Shown here: piece after piece, positions 49,526-57,970 of the stretch | Position numbering within the stretch: the first letter of the stretch is position 1 | Layout: each line of letters opens with the position of its first letter | Assembly: GCA_017447805.1 (NCBI GenBank) | Contig: JAFSMR010000032.1 | Coordinates: forward strand, 20,803 to 84,802 | DNA from: Kiritimatiellia bacterium | GTDB taxonomy: Bacteria > Verrucomicrobiota > Kiritimatiellia > RFP12 > UBA1067 | Reading direction: 5' to 3' | Length of the DNA stretch: 64,000 nt | Notes under the pieces: model-generated | The model's database searches: none | Told to the model about the DNA's origin: nothing | What the model saw: only the letters and a program-made list of their open reading frames with translations | Translations under genes and position numbers: made by a program

Positions 49526-49972
49526 TTATTTTCCCACCGTGATCTTAAGTGCCGCAAGAATCGTCTTGTTGTCCTCCGGGAGTGACATCTTCACAAGAGT
49601 GTCGTTCTTGTATATCATCTATTGCGACCAGTTCAATTGCGAATACAGCGTGTTCGCAATTGGGTAGACCCTGTAGAACTTCCTGCAGAACTCCAATTGG
49701 CGTACACCAAATCCGCTGCCATATTCCGGTTCAAGCGCGACAGCAAGGTTGTGTGTCAAATAAGCTCCATACTCCGCCCTGTCCTTGCCATGTTGCTCTT
49801 CTTCAAATATGCGCCGACCAAGATTCCAATACATCATCACCCTGTTGAAGTCGACGCTTCTGACAGCATTTGCCCGCGCCATATCTATGATATCGCGAAC
49901 GTCTGCCAGCAAGGCGGCGTCTACGATTGGTTTCGCTTCAGCTAATCCAGCTTTCATTGCTCTTTTCTTCAT
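49526..49972 (-). pseudogene. DUF1016/YhcG-type nuclease remnant
   Basis: 117 residues of the DUF1016 N-terminal domain are intact (DIIDMARANAVRSVDFNRVMMYWNLGRRIFEEEQHGKDRAEYG...YGSGFGVRQLEFCRKFYRVYP), ending LNWSQ-stop. Full proteins are ~340-380 residues with a C-terminal PD-(D/E)xK nuclease. Right after the stop another frame reads MIYKNDTLVKMSLPEDNKTI before a stop, perhaps the gene's far end after an internal deletion. The catalytic domain is missing, so it is probably inactive. Confidence 0.75.
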
Positions 49973-50004
49973 AGGCCGAATCCTATCCCCTTGAAAGCAT
50001 GTGA

Positions 50005-50277
50005 CATCATTTTCTGCGATTCGCGCTCCTCGAAAGTGACACTATAAATGGCACTATAGATGGCACTATGGCACTAAAGATTGTTAGTTCCATTGAAAAA
50101 GAGCCATCCGTGACTATTGATCAATTGTCGGAAAGGTTGAGTGTTGCAAGGCGGACACTAGTTCGTTATATGAATATTCTGCAAGAGAAAAATCAAATAA
50201 AGCGTGTAGGCGGTAAACGTTTTGGGCATTGGGAGGTCATCATATCTCACTGTAGCACTCAAGGTCACGGAAAATAG
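50005..50277 (+). pseudogene. C-terminal winged-helix fragment of an AlbA/Schlafen-type ATP-binding protein
   Basis: Open from 50005, without a proper start, reading ESDTINGTIDGT then VSSIEKEPSVTIDQLSERLSVARRTLVRYMNILQEKNQIKRVGGKRFGHWEV. The NGTIDGT run followed by a winged helix ending (K/R)-x-G-HWEV is typical for the tail of such regulators. The N-terminal ATP-binding part is absent. An ORF from ATG 50068 could still express the helix-turn-helix alone. Compare 56046-56387. Confidence 0.6.
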
Positions 50278-50313
50278 GCGTGAGGTTAAGATGTTCGGAG
50301 CAACTATCTATAC

Positions 50314-50352
50314 GGTATGGCTCACCACACCGCGGCCGCCTTGTCGTTACCC
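50314..50352. repeat. second half of a ~45-bp direct repeat (other copy 49464-49505)
   Basis: TATGGCTCACCACACCGCGG, then CCGCC, CGTTACCCGTTCTTG, matches TATAGCTCATCGCCCCACGG, CCGCC, CGTTACCCATTCTTG. The two copies bracket the DUF1016 and winged-helix remnants. This copy contains the 3-prime end of the glycosyltransferase gene. Confidence 0.75.
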
Positions 50353-51324
50353 GTTCTTGCCTTTGATAAGGCGATAGAATTTGCGCGCGGGCCATGTTAC
50401 GAACATGCCGACACGGTAGGCGAAAGAAGCTTTCAATTCGGCGATTTCAGATTTCAGAAGATTTTTTTCGTTGCGATAGAACATGTCTTCATGTGTGCAT
50501 TCCACTTGCAAATACGACATCGATTTGTCTAAATCAAACTCTTTAAGCTGAATAAATTCGACTCTTCCGATTTCTGCTGCTACTTCGCTGAATGAACTCC
50601 AGTAACTACCGTAAAGTTTTTTGCACATTGAGAGTAATTTCAAATCAATTACCGCATCCTCGAGTCCTCCACCGTTTGCATCAAACCGTGCACTGATATT
50701 GTTTCTTGTAAAAATTCGCGAACCGAATTTTGCTGTTAGCGACGCCTTCGCAAATTCATCGTCCGAAGCGAGGTAAAATTTCACGCTCGGATTATTCGCG
50801 ATTTCCGCTTTTATCGCGTTCTCGAAAAGATAGAGAGGCGAATAAAGCCTTCCTTTGAAATTATCTGTTCTTCTTATGTGAATACCGATATAATCGCCGC
50901 CGAGCATTTTTTCCGTCGCGGCGATTTTCGTCTCTATCGAATCTAGCGGACGGAACCAAGAAAAATCAAGATTCGAATGAAATTGCGAACATGTTTCTAT
51001 AGCCCAGTCTTCGTCTTTCGGACTCGATAGAATCTTTTCTTTAAGAATATCGAAATTCTCGAAATTGATATTATTTACATTGTTAGCGTAACGCTTGTTA
51101 TCAGGCTTGAACTTCCGGGCAATTTCCGTTTCGCCTTTTTCGGAAAACTCGACAATTTCAAATTCAACCGGCGTCTTGGCGAAAGAAGAAAACTTAACAT
51201 CCATTCCAGGGTCTTTGCACCAATATACCGTGAGAGAACCATTCCTCTCTCTTGCGAGCGCAAGCGCCGATGAGATTGCGCGCAATCTGTTGCAAAGTCC
51301 GCCTCTAGGTTTGAGAAAAATCAT
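50347..51324 (-). CDS. fucosyltransferase-like glycosyltransferase
   Basis: 325 residues from MIFLKPRGGLCNRLRA, the GDP-binding N-terminus of NodZ/FUT8/GT11-like enzymes. The donor motif YIGIHIRRTDN (HxRRxD) is at about residue 170, and FYLASDDEFAK is also present. It ends with the tail ELKASFAYRVGMFVTWPARK shared by its neighbours. The start overlaps the stop of the upstream gene (ATGA); the ORF start at 51390 lies inside that gene. Acts on surface polysaccharide or glycolipid; acceptor unknown. Confidence 0.82.
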   Translation of the reverse strand: MIFLKPRGGLCNRLRAISSALALARERNGSLTVYWCKDPGMDVKFSSFAKTPVEFEIVEFSEKGETEIARKFKPDNKRYANNVNNINFENFDILKEKILSSPKDEDWAIETCSQFHSNLDFSWFRPLDSIETKIAATEKMLGGDYIGIHIRRTDNFKGRLYSPLYLFENAIKAEIANNPSVKFYLASDDEFAKASLTAKFGSRIFTRNNISARFDANGGGLEDAVIDLKLLSMCKKLYGSYWSSFSEVAAEIGRVEFIQLKEFDLDKSMSYLQVECTHEDMFYRNEKNLLKSEIAELKASFAYRVGMFVTWPARKFYRLIKGKNG

Positions 51325-53516
51325 TTCGCCTCCCGTAACAAATCCTTGTAGACAGAAAGAACTTTCGCGGCAACGATATTTTCGTCCCACTCGCTATCGG
51401 CTAGAATTCTGTTTTTTCTTCCGATATTGGGATCCGCCTTTAGGCTACTCTTGAGTGCGACGGAGGCTGAATCCACATTGCCGGGCTCAAATACGAAATT
51501 GCCGGACGCTTTCAAAATCTCGCCTACATCGCCGCAATCCGGGCCGACGCAAACTTTGCCGAAATGATACGCCATCGGCAAATTGCCGGAGTTGAGAATC
51601 GAAAGTCTCTGAATGAAAACGACATCCGCAGCCGAAAAATATAGCGGCAGATATTTTGGCGGCACAGATTCGTTTTCATCAAGAGTTATGATATTCGAAT
51701 GTTTTTTCTCGCCGCCGAATCGTGGCGCGAGCGCCTTAAGTCCGGGGGTATCCGCCCGCTCGATTACCTTGGCGAAGAAATCCCTTTCCGCGTCGCTTCT
51801 AAATGCGCCAAACGCGAGGACTGTTGGCGAGTCGGCGTCAAGGCCAAGCCATGCGCGCGCCTCGTTGCGCGAATAGATTCTCGCCATGTGGCCGTATGTA
51901 TGGTGAGGAATAACGAATTGGAGAGATTTTGTTTGTGGGTTGGCCTCGAGAAACTCTTTTTTCGAATACTCTCCCATGTGTAAAACTGCATCGGCAATCT
52001 GCTCAACCATCTTGTAATATTCCAGAACTGCTGCGTTTTCAAATACATGAAGCCTCGCGTTGTGACGGGTGTATACTATTTTCGCGCCCTTATTTTTGGC
52101 CGCTTCCAAAATCGATTTTATCCTTTCGCAATCTTCGAGCGCAGCGTTTTCTTCCTTCCAACCGTACAATTCCTCCGGCCACATTATGTGAACGATGTCA
52201 AACGCACTGGATTCAAGGATTTTGATGCCACCGAAAGATATCTTCGCTCCGGCTTTTTTCAGACCTCTTCCAAGCGTTCCCGCAAAAGGATTGTTTTTCG
52301 CACCCCATCCACCACCGCAAAGGAATAAAACCCTAATATCTCGCGCAGGCTTGTTTTTCAATTTCGCCTTCAAGTTCTTTACCATCTTGAAAGCTTTTCG
52401 CGCGGGCCATGTTGCGAACATGCCAACGCGATAAGCGAAAGAATTCTTTAGTTCGGTTATTTCACTTTCCGCCGATTTTAGCTTTTTGCTTAAGCTATTG
52501 CTAGATGCATTTAGCTTTTTAAGCCGCATAATCATTGGAGTTATGGTAGAACTTGTAAGCGCGCCAGTAATGCTTTTTATTTCAGGAGGGACAAGGTTTC
52601 TTGCTACTCGCGCAAGTTCGTAAAGTTCTTCGGGCAATAGATCGTTATTTGAAACACACACTGCAGGAACTATTGTCCTTCTGAGATATGTCTCTATTGC
52701 CTTATACTCTGTGGAGAAGCAATCGAACTTTTCTATCAATTTAGCAAGGTGCATAAACGCACAGATATATCCAACCTTATGTTTCAAGGAAGAGTCGACT
52801 TGTGTCATTATCGAACCCGGTCGAACGCGCCTGAGATAATACTTGTCGGCTGTATACATCGCGCGATTGCACATAACTGTCGCCGCGACCGTAAATGCGC
52901 AGTCTTCGTGGATTATCGCAGGAGGGAAAAGTATTTTGTTGTCTAGCAAAACCGATCTCTTTATTGCCCTAAGGGGTGGCGATACGACAAAATGCGACAC
53001 ATTGAACATATTCACCATAAGCCCTGCGCCTGTTTGAGGTGTTGTCAACTCCTCGCAAGAGGGCAAATTGTAATAATTGCTCTCGCTTTGTGCACGCGCA
53101 TCGATAGCTTCATTTTCTTTTTCGGAAATCTTGCTATCCGATGCATCGATAAAAACTTCGGTACTGAATATCAAACAATCGAGATTGTTTTCGTCAAGTT
53201 TCGCGGCGATTTCTTGCAAAGCTCCTTCGCGAAGCATATCGTCGCTATCGAGAAAAACAATATATTCACCCTTAGCATTTAAAATACCAGTATTTCTCGC
53301 TTCCCCTGGCCCCTTATTCTTTTGAGATAACTTGATGATCCTCTTATCCTCTACGGCAATGCGTTCCAGAATCTTCGCGCTGGAATCGGTAGAACCATCT
53401 TCGACACAAATGACTTCGATATTTCCAAATGATTGCGATAATACCGAGCGTAGACATTCCTCGAGATATTTCTCGACATTGTAAACAGGAATTATTATGG
53501 AAAATTTAGGCGTCAT
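51321..53516 (-). CDS. two-domain glycosyltransferase (GT2 plus GT4-like)
   Basis: 731 residues. The N-terminal GT2 domain has FSIIIPVYNVEKYLEECLRSVLSQ, VEDGSTDSS, GEARNTGI and FLDSDDM. A middle segment ELKNSFAYRVGMFATWPARK at about residues 362-382 is the tail found at the ends of neighbouring enzymes, so the tail marks the old end of the GT2 protein. A second GT-B-like domain follows from IRVLFLCGGGWGAKNNPFAGTL through HIMWPEELYGW, VYTRHN and FSAADVVFIQRL to the end. A fusion of two transferases for consecutive steps is likely (inference). Confidence 0.85.
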   Translation of the reverse strand: MTPKFSIIIPVYNVEKYLEECLRSVLSQSFGNIEVICVEDGSTDSSAKILERIAVEDKRIIKLSQKNKGPGEARNTGILNAKGEYIVFLDSDDMLREGALQEIAAKLDENNLDCLIFSTEVFIDASDSKISEKENEAIDARAQSESNYYNLPSCEELTTPQTGAGLMVNMFNVSHFVVSPPLRAIKRSVLLDNKILFPPAIIHEDCAFTVAATVMCNRAMYTADKYYLRRVRPGSIMTQVDSSLKHKVGYICAFMHLAKLIEKFDCFSTEYKAIETYLRRTIVPAVCVSNNDLLPEELYELARVARNLVPPEIKSITGALTSSTITPMIMRLKKLNASSNSLSKKLKSAESEITELKNSFAYRVGMFATWPARKAFKMVKNLKAKLKNKPARDIRVLFLCGGGWGAKNNPFAGTLGRGLKKAGAKISFGGIKILESSAFDIVHIMWPEELYGWKEENAALEDCERIKSILEAAKNKGAKIVYTRHNARLHVFENAAVLEYYKMVEQIADAVLHMGEYSKKEFLEANPQTKSLQFVIPHHTYGHMARIYSRNEARAWLGLDADSPTVLAFGAFRSDAERDFFAKVIERADTPGLKALAPRFGGEKKHSNIITLDENESVPPKYLPLYFSAADVVFIQRLSILNSGNLPMAYHFGKVCVGPDCGDVGEILKASGNFVFEPGNVDSASVALKSSLKADPNIGRKNRILADSEWDENIVAAKVLSVYKDLLREAK

Positions 53517-53522
53517 GATAAA

Positions 53523-54695
53523 TTATTTCTTTTTCATTCTCTTAATGGTATCTTTGGCGACTCTTGCCGGCCAAAGGAGCAATCTGCCGAGCTTGTATGT
53601 TCTTGATGCTTTGATTTTTGCGAGCTCGGCCTTTAATTTATCCCGCTCTTTCACGAGCTTGAGCTTATCACCGTTCAGCCTTGCATGTCGCCATTTCGAT
53701 TGTTCCGCCTCTTCCGCTTTTCGCAACATATAAAAATCGAGAGGATTGTCGCACCGTTTGAAATCGGCAAACCTTTTTCTCGTTTCGAGATTGGCGATGT
53801 TCTCAGCCGTCACTTTGGAGAAGAATTCGTCTTCTTCGTAGAGTCGCCGCATCAGCGAATAAATTTCGCAATATCCTTTCGCGCATGTCAGAGTCGACAG
53901 CGTATAAAAGAACGAACCCGCAGAAGCCGTGGCAAGCGAATCGGACAGACGCTCGAGAATACCCCTTCTCGCCAATTCTTTCTTTACTTTTTCCCACGCG
54001 TCAAAAACGCTCGTTGGCGTCGAAGAGTTGCGCGCCTGAAGATTCGACCCCGTCCCGGTTCTGTAGGTATATAGAACTTTATCGACGAGAGTAAGCTTTT
54101 TCGCAAGCGCGAGAACCATGCAGCAAAAATACACATCATTAGTCCGCGTGCATTCCTGAAATTCAATTCCTTCTTTTTCGACGAATGCCCTTCTCACTAT
54201 TCTGGCCCAAGGCGCGTAGGCGAACGGCGCAAGTGTCCACACGCCCTGATCAGAAGCACTGTATGGACGCGTGAGCTCGAGTATTTCTTTTCGGAAATGC
54301 CGCTCGCCTTCTTCTTGTCCCGTCCTTTCATCATAGACATTATGCGTGAACGAAACGACATCGGCATCATCATTCTTGGCTTGATTATACGTTTCTTCGA
54401 AAAGAGTGGGCTTAGCGTAGTCATCTGAATCCATGAAGCCCAAGTATTCGCCTTTTGCGACTTTCATAGCCGCATTGCGCACAGCCCCTGCGTTTGTATG
54501 CTCGCGCGTTATGATTCTGAAGCGCTCATCGCGCGCGGCGAATTCATCGAGTATCGCGCGGGAGCCATCGGTACTTCCATCATCGACGCAGATGATTTCC
54601 AATTCTTTCAGCGTCTGGTTCGCGACCGATTCCAAGCACTGCCGCAGATATTTCTCGACATTGTAAACTGGTATTATTACCGAAACTTTTATCAT
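53523..54695 (-). CDS. family 2 glycosyltransferase
   Basis: 390 residues. KVSVIIPVYNVEKYLRQCLESV, VDDGSTDGS, AGAVRNAAM, and the metal-binding FMDSDDYA. After the catalytic domain comes a Lys/Glu-rich helix and the tail KIKASRTYKLGRLLLWPAR, a diverged version of the cluster tail. Works on surface polysaccharide; sugar and acceptor unknown. 6 bp from the downstream gene. Confidence 0.9.
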   Translation of the reverse strand: MIKVSVIIPVYNVEKYLRQCLESVANQTLKELEIICVDDGSTDGSRAILDEFAARDERFRIITREHTNAGAVRNAAMKVAKGEYLGFMDSDDYAKPTLFEETYNQAKNDDADVVSFTHNVYDERTGQEEGERHFRKEILELTRPYSASDQGVWTLAPFAYAPWARIVRRAFVEKEGIEFQECTRTNDVYFCCMVLALAKKLTLVDKVLYTYRTGTGSNLQARNSSTPTSVFDAWEKVKKELARRGILERLSDSLATASAGSFFYTLSTLTCAKGYCEIYSLMRRLYEEDEFFSKVTAENIANLETRKRFADFKRCDNPLDFYMLRKAEEAEQSKWRHARLNGDKLKLVKERDKLKAELAKIKASRTYKLGRLLLWPARVAKDTIKRMKKK

Positions 54696-54710
54696 CGGAC
54701 ATCTCTCCCG

Positions 54711-55856
54711 TTAGTGTTGGCGCAATAATTTCTTCATCGCCTTGTTCATTTTTCTCGCGGGCCATGTTACGAACATGCCGACGCGGTAGGCGAAAGAAGC
54801 TTTCAATTCTGCGATTTCTTTTGCCTGCTTCTTGGATTTTGTGCAAAGTATATCGTTTTCCTGCTCTTGCTGCTTGGCTTGGATGGAAAGCCTTTCTTTT
54901 TCTTTCGTCAACCATCTATTCAAGTTTGCGAAATTGGCGCTTTTTTGTTTCTCGTTTGCAAGTGACAAAAGCGCCTCCGTGCCGATTTTCGTTTTTACCG
55001 CATATTGCCACCAAAGAGGTGCGAATGACATATCAGTATTCGTCCAAGGCTTGTAAGTGCTGCAATAATGATATATCGCTTGCGGCGGCACATTTGCCTT
55101 TTCCGCCTCTTTTTTCCACTCGGTATTCACATGCAATAAGCGATTGAAGTCTTCTTCAAGATACATTATCTTTCCTTTGCAGATGATATTCAGAGCATCC
55201 TGATCGCATGTGAAGCGGTTGAATTTGATTCCGAGCCTGATAAACTCTTCCATAGGCTTATCATTGCGCAAAGCTTCCAGATTCATCAGCAGCGCGCCAG
55301 TATTTATATAACCTGAAAATTCAGTATAGCCTTCTTCCTCTAGGGCGTTCTTGTAAGCCGGGAATCCGGCGACAAATCCAGCTTCTCCACCATCCACTAC
55401 ACCGCCAAGATAATTATCGCCGATATCTATATTGTAGAATCTTGCTATATCGCAATTTACGATAATATCAATATCAAGATAAAGAATCTTGGAATACCTT
55501 ACAAGAAGATAAGGCAGAAACATGCGGAACAATGCGGCAATCGTCAAACGTCTATCCTTGGGCACTTCAGGGATGGACGCCGTTTTTACGATTTCGCCGA
55601 CATCGATAAATCTAATCGAAACTCTGCCGCTATCACTTAATCTTTCGATGAAATCTTTCTGAATATCTTGTGTAATAACTTGGTGAAGAATTATGAAGTC
55701 GAAATTATCCGTCTTGTTATGATCAAGAATCGAAGTCATTAAAACGCCTACATACGGCAAATAGTTGATATCTGTTGAAAGCGCAACAGGAATATTCCTT
55801 GCTGCGAATGCCGGAGCAAAATCTTCAATCGCAATTATACTATTATCGTTTTCCAT
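54711..55856 (-). CDS. family 8 glycosyltransferase (LgtC/glycogenin-like)
   Basis: 381 residues from MENDNSIIAIEDF. Motifs: VALSTDINYLPYVGVLMTSILDHN, the DxD motif in ILYLDIDIIVNCDI, YINTGALLMNLEALR, DQDALN, and IYHYCSTYKPW. Retaining galactosyl- or glucosyltransferases of this family extend lipopolysaccharide or other glycans. A Gln/Lys coiled coil leads into the shared tail EIAELKASFAYRVGMFVTWPARK. The ORF start at 55970 lies upstream of the promoter and is rejected; the mRNA is nearly leaderless. First gene of the glycosyltransferase run. Confidence 0.9.
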   Translation of the reverse strand: MENDNSIIAIEDFAPAFAARNIPVALSTDINYLPYVGVLMTSILDHNKTDNFDFIILHQVITQDIQKDFIERLSDSGRVSIRFIDVGEIVKTASIPEVPKDRRLTIAALFRMFLPYLLVRYSKILYLDIDIIVNCDIARFYNIDIGDNYLGGVVDGGEAGFVAGFPAYKNALEEEGYTEFSGYINTGALLMNLEALRNDKPMEEFIRLGIKFNRFTCDQDALNIICKGKIMYLEEDFNRLLHVNTEWKKEAEKANVPPQAIYHYCSTYKPWTNTDMSFAPLWWQYAVKTKIGTEALLSLANEKQKSANFANLNRWLTKEKERLSIQAKQQEQENDILCTKSKKQAKEIAELKASFAYRVGMFVTWPARKMNKAMKKLLRQH

Positions 55857-55866
55857 TTCGTCTAAT

Positions 55867-55894
55867 ATTATACCATATTCTTTTCCGGCGCGCA
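55867..55894 (-). promoter_or_regulatory. promoter of the glycosyltransferase run
   Basis: TTGCGC (55889-55894), 16 bp, TGGTATAAT (-10 at 55867-55872). Expected transcription start near 55860, 4 nt before the ATG at 55856. Confidence 0.65.
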
Positions 55895-55951
55895 ATACCC
55901 GCACGGCCGTGATGAAATCGAAATCGGCAGCCGCGGGGCGACGCGCCCTTC

Positions 55952-55983
55952 CATCCGACCATTCGACCATCCGATCATCTGAA
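55952..55983. repeat. octamer tandem repeat
   Basis: CATCCGAC, CATTCGAC, CATCCGAT, CATCTGAA: four 8-bp units. The 190 bp between 55857 and 56045 hold only this and the promoter. Confidence 0.8.
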
Positions 55984-56045
55984 CGGCTGCTATCTTACTG
56001 GGCGAGACAAGCGCGCCCCTCCCGAAGCGATGCCGACATTGTTCT

Positions 56046-56387
56046 TCATTTTATGACTTCCCAATGACCGTTCTTATCCGCGCCGATGCGGCGGATTTCG
56101 CCAGCCTCCTGCAAAAGTTTCATCTTGCTCGCAATCCATCTAGGCGAAACTTGGAGTATCTCCGACAACTCCATCTTTGTTATGAATGGGTCTGCACGCA
56201 TATTCTGTTTAATCTGAACACCAAGAGAATCTGTTTTTACTGTGCACTGTTTTTCTCGAATCGTGCTATTTACAGTGCACTGTTTACGCGATATTGCAAG
56301 AAACTCGTCGGCTTTTACGCCATATTCGGCAATTTCAAGAATGCGCTTCTGGATAAAATCCTCTATAGCCGCAATGCGCCGCATCAT
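56046..56387 (-). CDS. small winged-helix protein in the abiE operon
   Basis: 113 residues. GGAG 7 bp before the ATG. An N-terminal helix (AIEDFIQKRILEIAEYGVKADEFLAIS) is followed by an internal duplication KQCTV-N-STIRE-KQCTV, then a winged helix (TKMELSEILQVSPRWIASKMKLLQEAGEIRRIGADKNGHWEV). The end matches the 50005-50277 fragment. It lies 15 bp after the AbiEii-like gene and may regulate the toxin-antitoxin pair, or be a relic of a larger ATP-binding regulator. Confidence 0.65.
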   Translation of the reverse strand: MMRRIAAIEDFIQKRILEIAEYGVKADEFLAISRKQCTVNSTIREKQCTVKTDSLGVQIKQNMRADPFITKMELSEILQVSPRWIASKMKLLQEAGEIRRIGADKNGHWEVIK

Positions 56388-56402
56388 TCCTAGACTCCAT
56401 TT

Positions 56403-57200
56403 CTATAGTCCACCTACAAAGTCAAGAAGCGTCTTAACCACATTCTCAGAAGACTCATCGAGCCATGCATAGTCTGGCCTAGCCATTCGTTTGAGAAATG
56501 TCTTGTTGGAAAATATCTGCTCTAGACGATTAGTGATATCGCCTACATTGTTTTCGAGCATATCTTTATCCTCAAAAATGCACATCAGCATATAATCGCG
56601 TAAAATCGCCCGATTAGTATGTTTGCATAGGTAGAAAAGGTCGTAAACATCCTTATACCGTGTTGAAACGACACCAAGGCGAAGCAAACTTTTTAGTTTT
56701 TCAATGAAAATCTGCTCGTTTGGATTGACTAGAAGAACCACTCCGTCATCAGAATCTATGACATTGAATCTGAAGTCGACCTGCTCTATCGATTTGTTTG
56801 CGTGAACACCAATATCTACTTTCGTTTTGATTGATTGACCTTCATTATCAGTCAAGACTAGGTTGATACGCTTTCCTTTGTATTCATGTTGTTTGAGTTC
56901 CTGAACAGGCCCATCAATACGAATGTCACAATCTGCTGATATATTCAATTTCTGCACGAAACGCCGTATAGATGTCTCTGCGAACGAATAGCCTAGGAAA
57001 TCAACATCCATGTCAATCGTCGCACGGCGAACTGCATCGGTCAGGCCGCTCATTACAACGCCGCCTTTGATTGTGATCTTGTCATGAAACCCTGAATCAT
57101 TAATTGATTTGAGTATAATATCATGCGCAATCTTGGCATTTGCCTTCTTGGGGGCATAGCCCTGCGCTATCAACTTGCCAGCCATTTGTTTGAAATCCAT
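56403..57200 (-). CDS. AbiEii/AbiGii-type nucleotidyltransferase toxin
   Basis: 265 residues. The nucleotidyltransferase core is visible: IKGGVVMSGL, then RATIDMDVDFLG with the metal-binding Asp residues, KVDIGV as the third acidic motif, and LVNPNEQIFIEKLKSLLRLGVVSTRYKDVYDLFYL as the AbiEii helical region. Type IV toxin-antitoxin toxins of this kind arrest growth, and some act in abortive phage infection. The start overlaps the antitoxin stop (TGATG). Confidence 0.88.
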   Translation of the reverse strand: MDFKQMAGKLIAQGYAPKKANAKIAHDIILKSINDSGFHDKITIKGGVVMSGLTDAVRRATIDMDVDFLGYSFAETSIRRFVQKLNISADCDIRIDGPVQELKQHEYKGKRINLVLTDNEGQSIKTKVDIGVHANKSIEQVDFRFNVIDSDDGVVLLVNPNEQIFIEKLKSLLRLGVVSTRYKDVYDLFYLCKHTNRAILRDYMLMCIFEDKDMLENNVGDITNRLEQIFSNKTFLKRMARPDYAWLDESSENVVKTLLDFVGGL

Positions 57201-57745
57201 CAGAACACCTCGCTTTCTATTGTTCGCAACAATGAATCTTTCTTAGGAAATATCTCAAGATAGTCGGTCAACTTTGCGGGGTATAATTCATTTCTAATCC
57301 TACGGAAGGATTCGATTACCTCCTTGTAGAGGTCATACGGCAGTTTCGTCTTGTTTCTGGCCGTCTCTATCAATAAGCGTTCTTTGTCAAATATTCGCGC
57401 AACATTATCACCCCCCAACTTCCCGGAAACGACGCCAATTTCTATTGTTCCAACTGGCATGAAGTGCTGAACAATGCGCTCGTCATAGATTTTTGACGCA
57501 TTTCTGTCAGTTGCCAGGTGAACCATCTCAGGAATGGAATCGGAAAGGTCGTAATAATAATAGGCGCTTTGGAGAGTTACCACAGCTTTGGGGTATCTAG
57601 CCATCAGCATCTCTATTTCCGAACACTCTGGCGTGTCGCTATAAAGTCCAATGCCGACTTTATACAGTTTTCCCATGCGAACCAATTGCTCGATTCGATA
57701 TCTTCCTCCGTATTTTTCCCGGCAATCTGTAAAGTTCATTACCAC
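57200..57745 (-). CDS. AbiEi-like antitoxin
   Basis: 181 residues. The N-terminal winged helix (REKYGGRYRIEQLVRMGKLYKVGIGLYSD) is followed by the AbiEi-type C-terminal domain (PKAVVTLQSAYYYYDLSDSIPEMVHLATDR; YDLYKEVIESFRRIRNELYP). AbiEi represses its own operon and counteracts AbiEii. GTG start chosen because GGAGG lies 8 bp before it; an ATG two codons later is the alternative. A good promoter lies upstream. Confidence 0.85.
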   Translation of the reverse strand: MVMNFTDCREKYGGRYRIEQLVRMGKLYKVGIGLYSDTPECSEIEMLMARYPKAVVTLQSAYYYYDLSDSIPEMVHLATDRNASKIYDERIVQHFMPVGTIEIGVVSGKLGGDNVARIFDKERLLIETARNKTKLPYDLYKEVIESFRRIRNELYPAKLTDYLEIFPKKDSLLRTIESEVF

Positions 57746-57790
57746 TGCTCAATCCTCCGCCATTTTCTAGTTTTGCGTAGAACCGTGCAT

Positions 57791-57820
57791 ATTCTAACAT
57801 ATTTACATTGCTTCCGTCAA
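57791..57820 (-). promoter_or_regulatory. promoter of the abiE-like operon
   Basis: TTGACG (57815-57820), 18 bp, TAGAAT (57791-57796). Confidence 0.7.
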
Positions 57821-57865
57821 GGGGGTGATTTTGGAATCTTGAATTAATTCGGGACAATAAACCAC

Positions 57866-57960
57866 GGTAGGGCGGCCGCCCCGCTCACCGCCGGAGAGAA
57901 AAGATTGACAATTCCACTCTCCAACTCCAACTCGAAACTCCAACTAAACATGTGACCATC
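57866..57960. repeat. hairpin motif and CTCCAACT repeats
   Basis: GGTAGGGCGGCCGCCCCGCT (hairpin GGGCGGCCGCCC), then ATTCCACTCTCCAACTCCAA and CTCGAAACTCCAACTAAA. The second part is nearly the same as 45708-45743, and in both places follows the same GC-rich hairpin. Confidence 0.8.
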
Positions 57961-57970
57961 TAAACGATGT

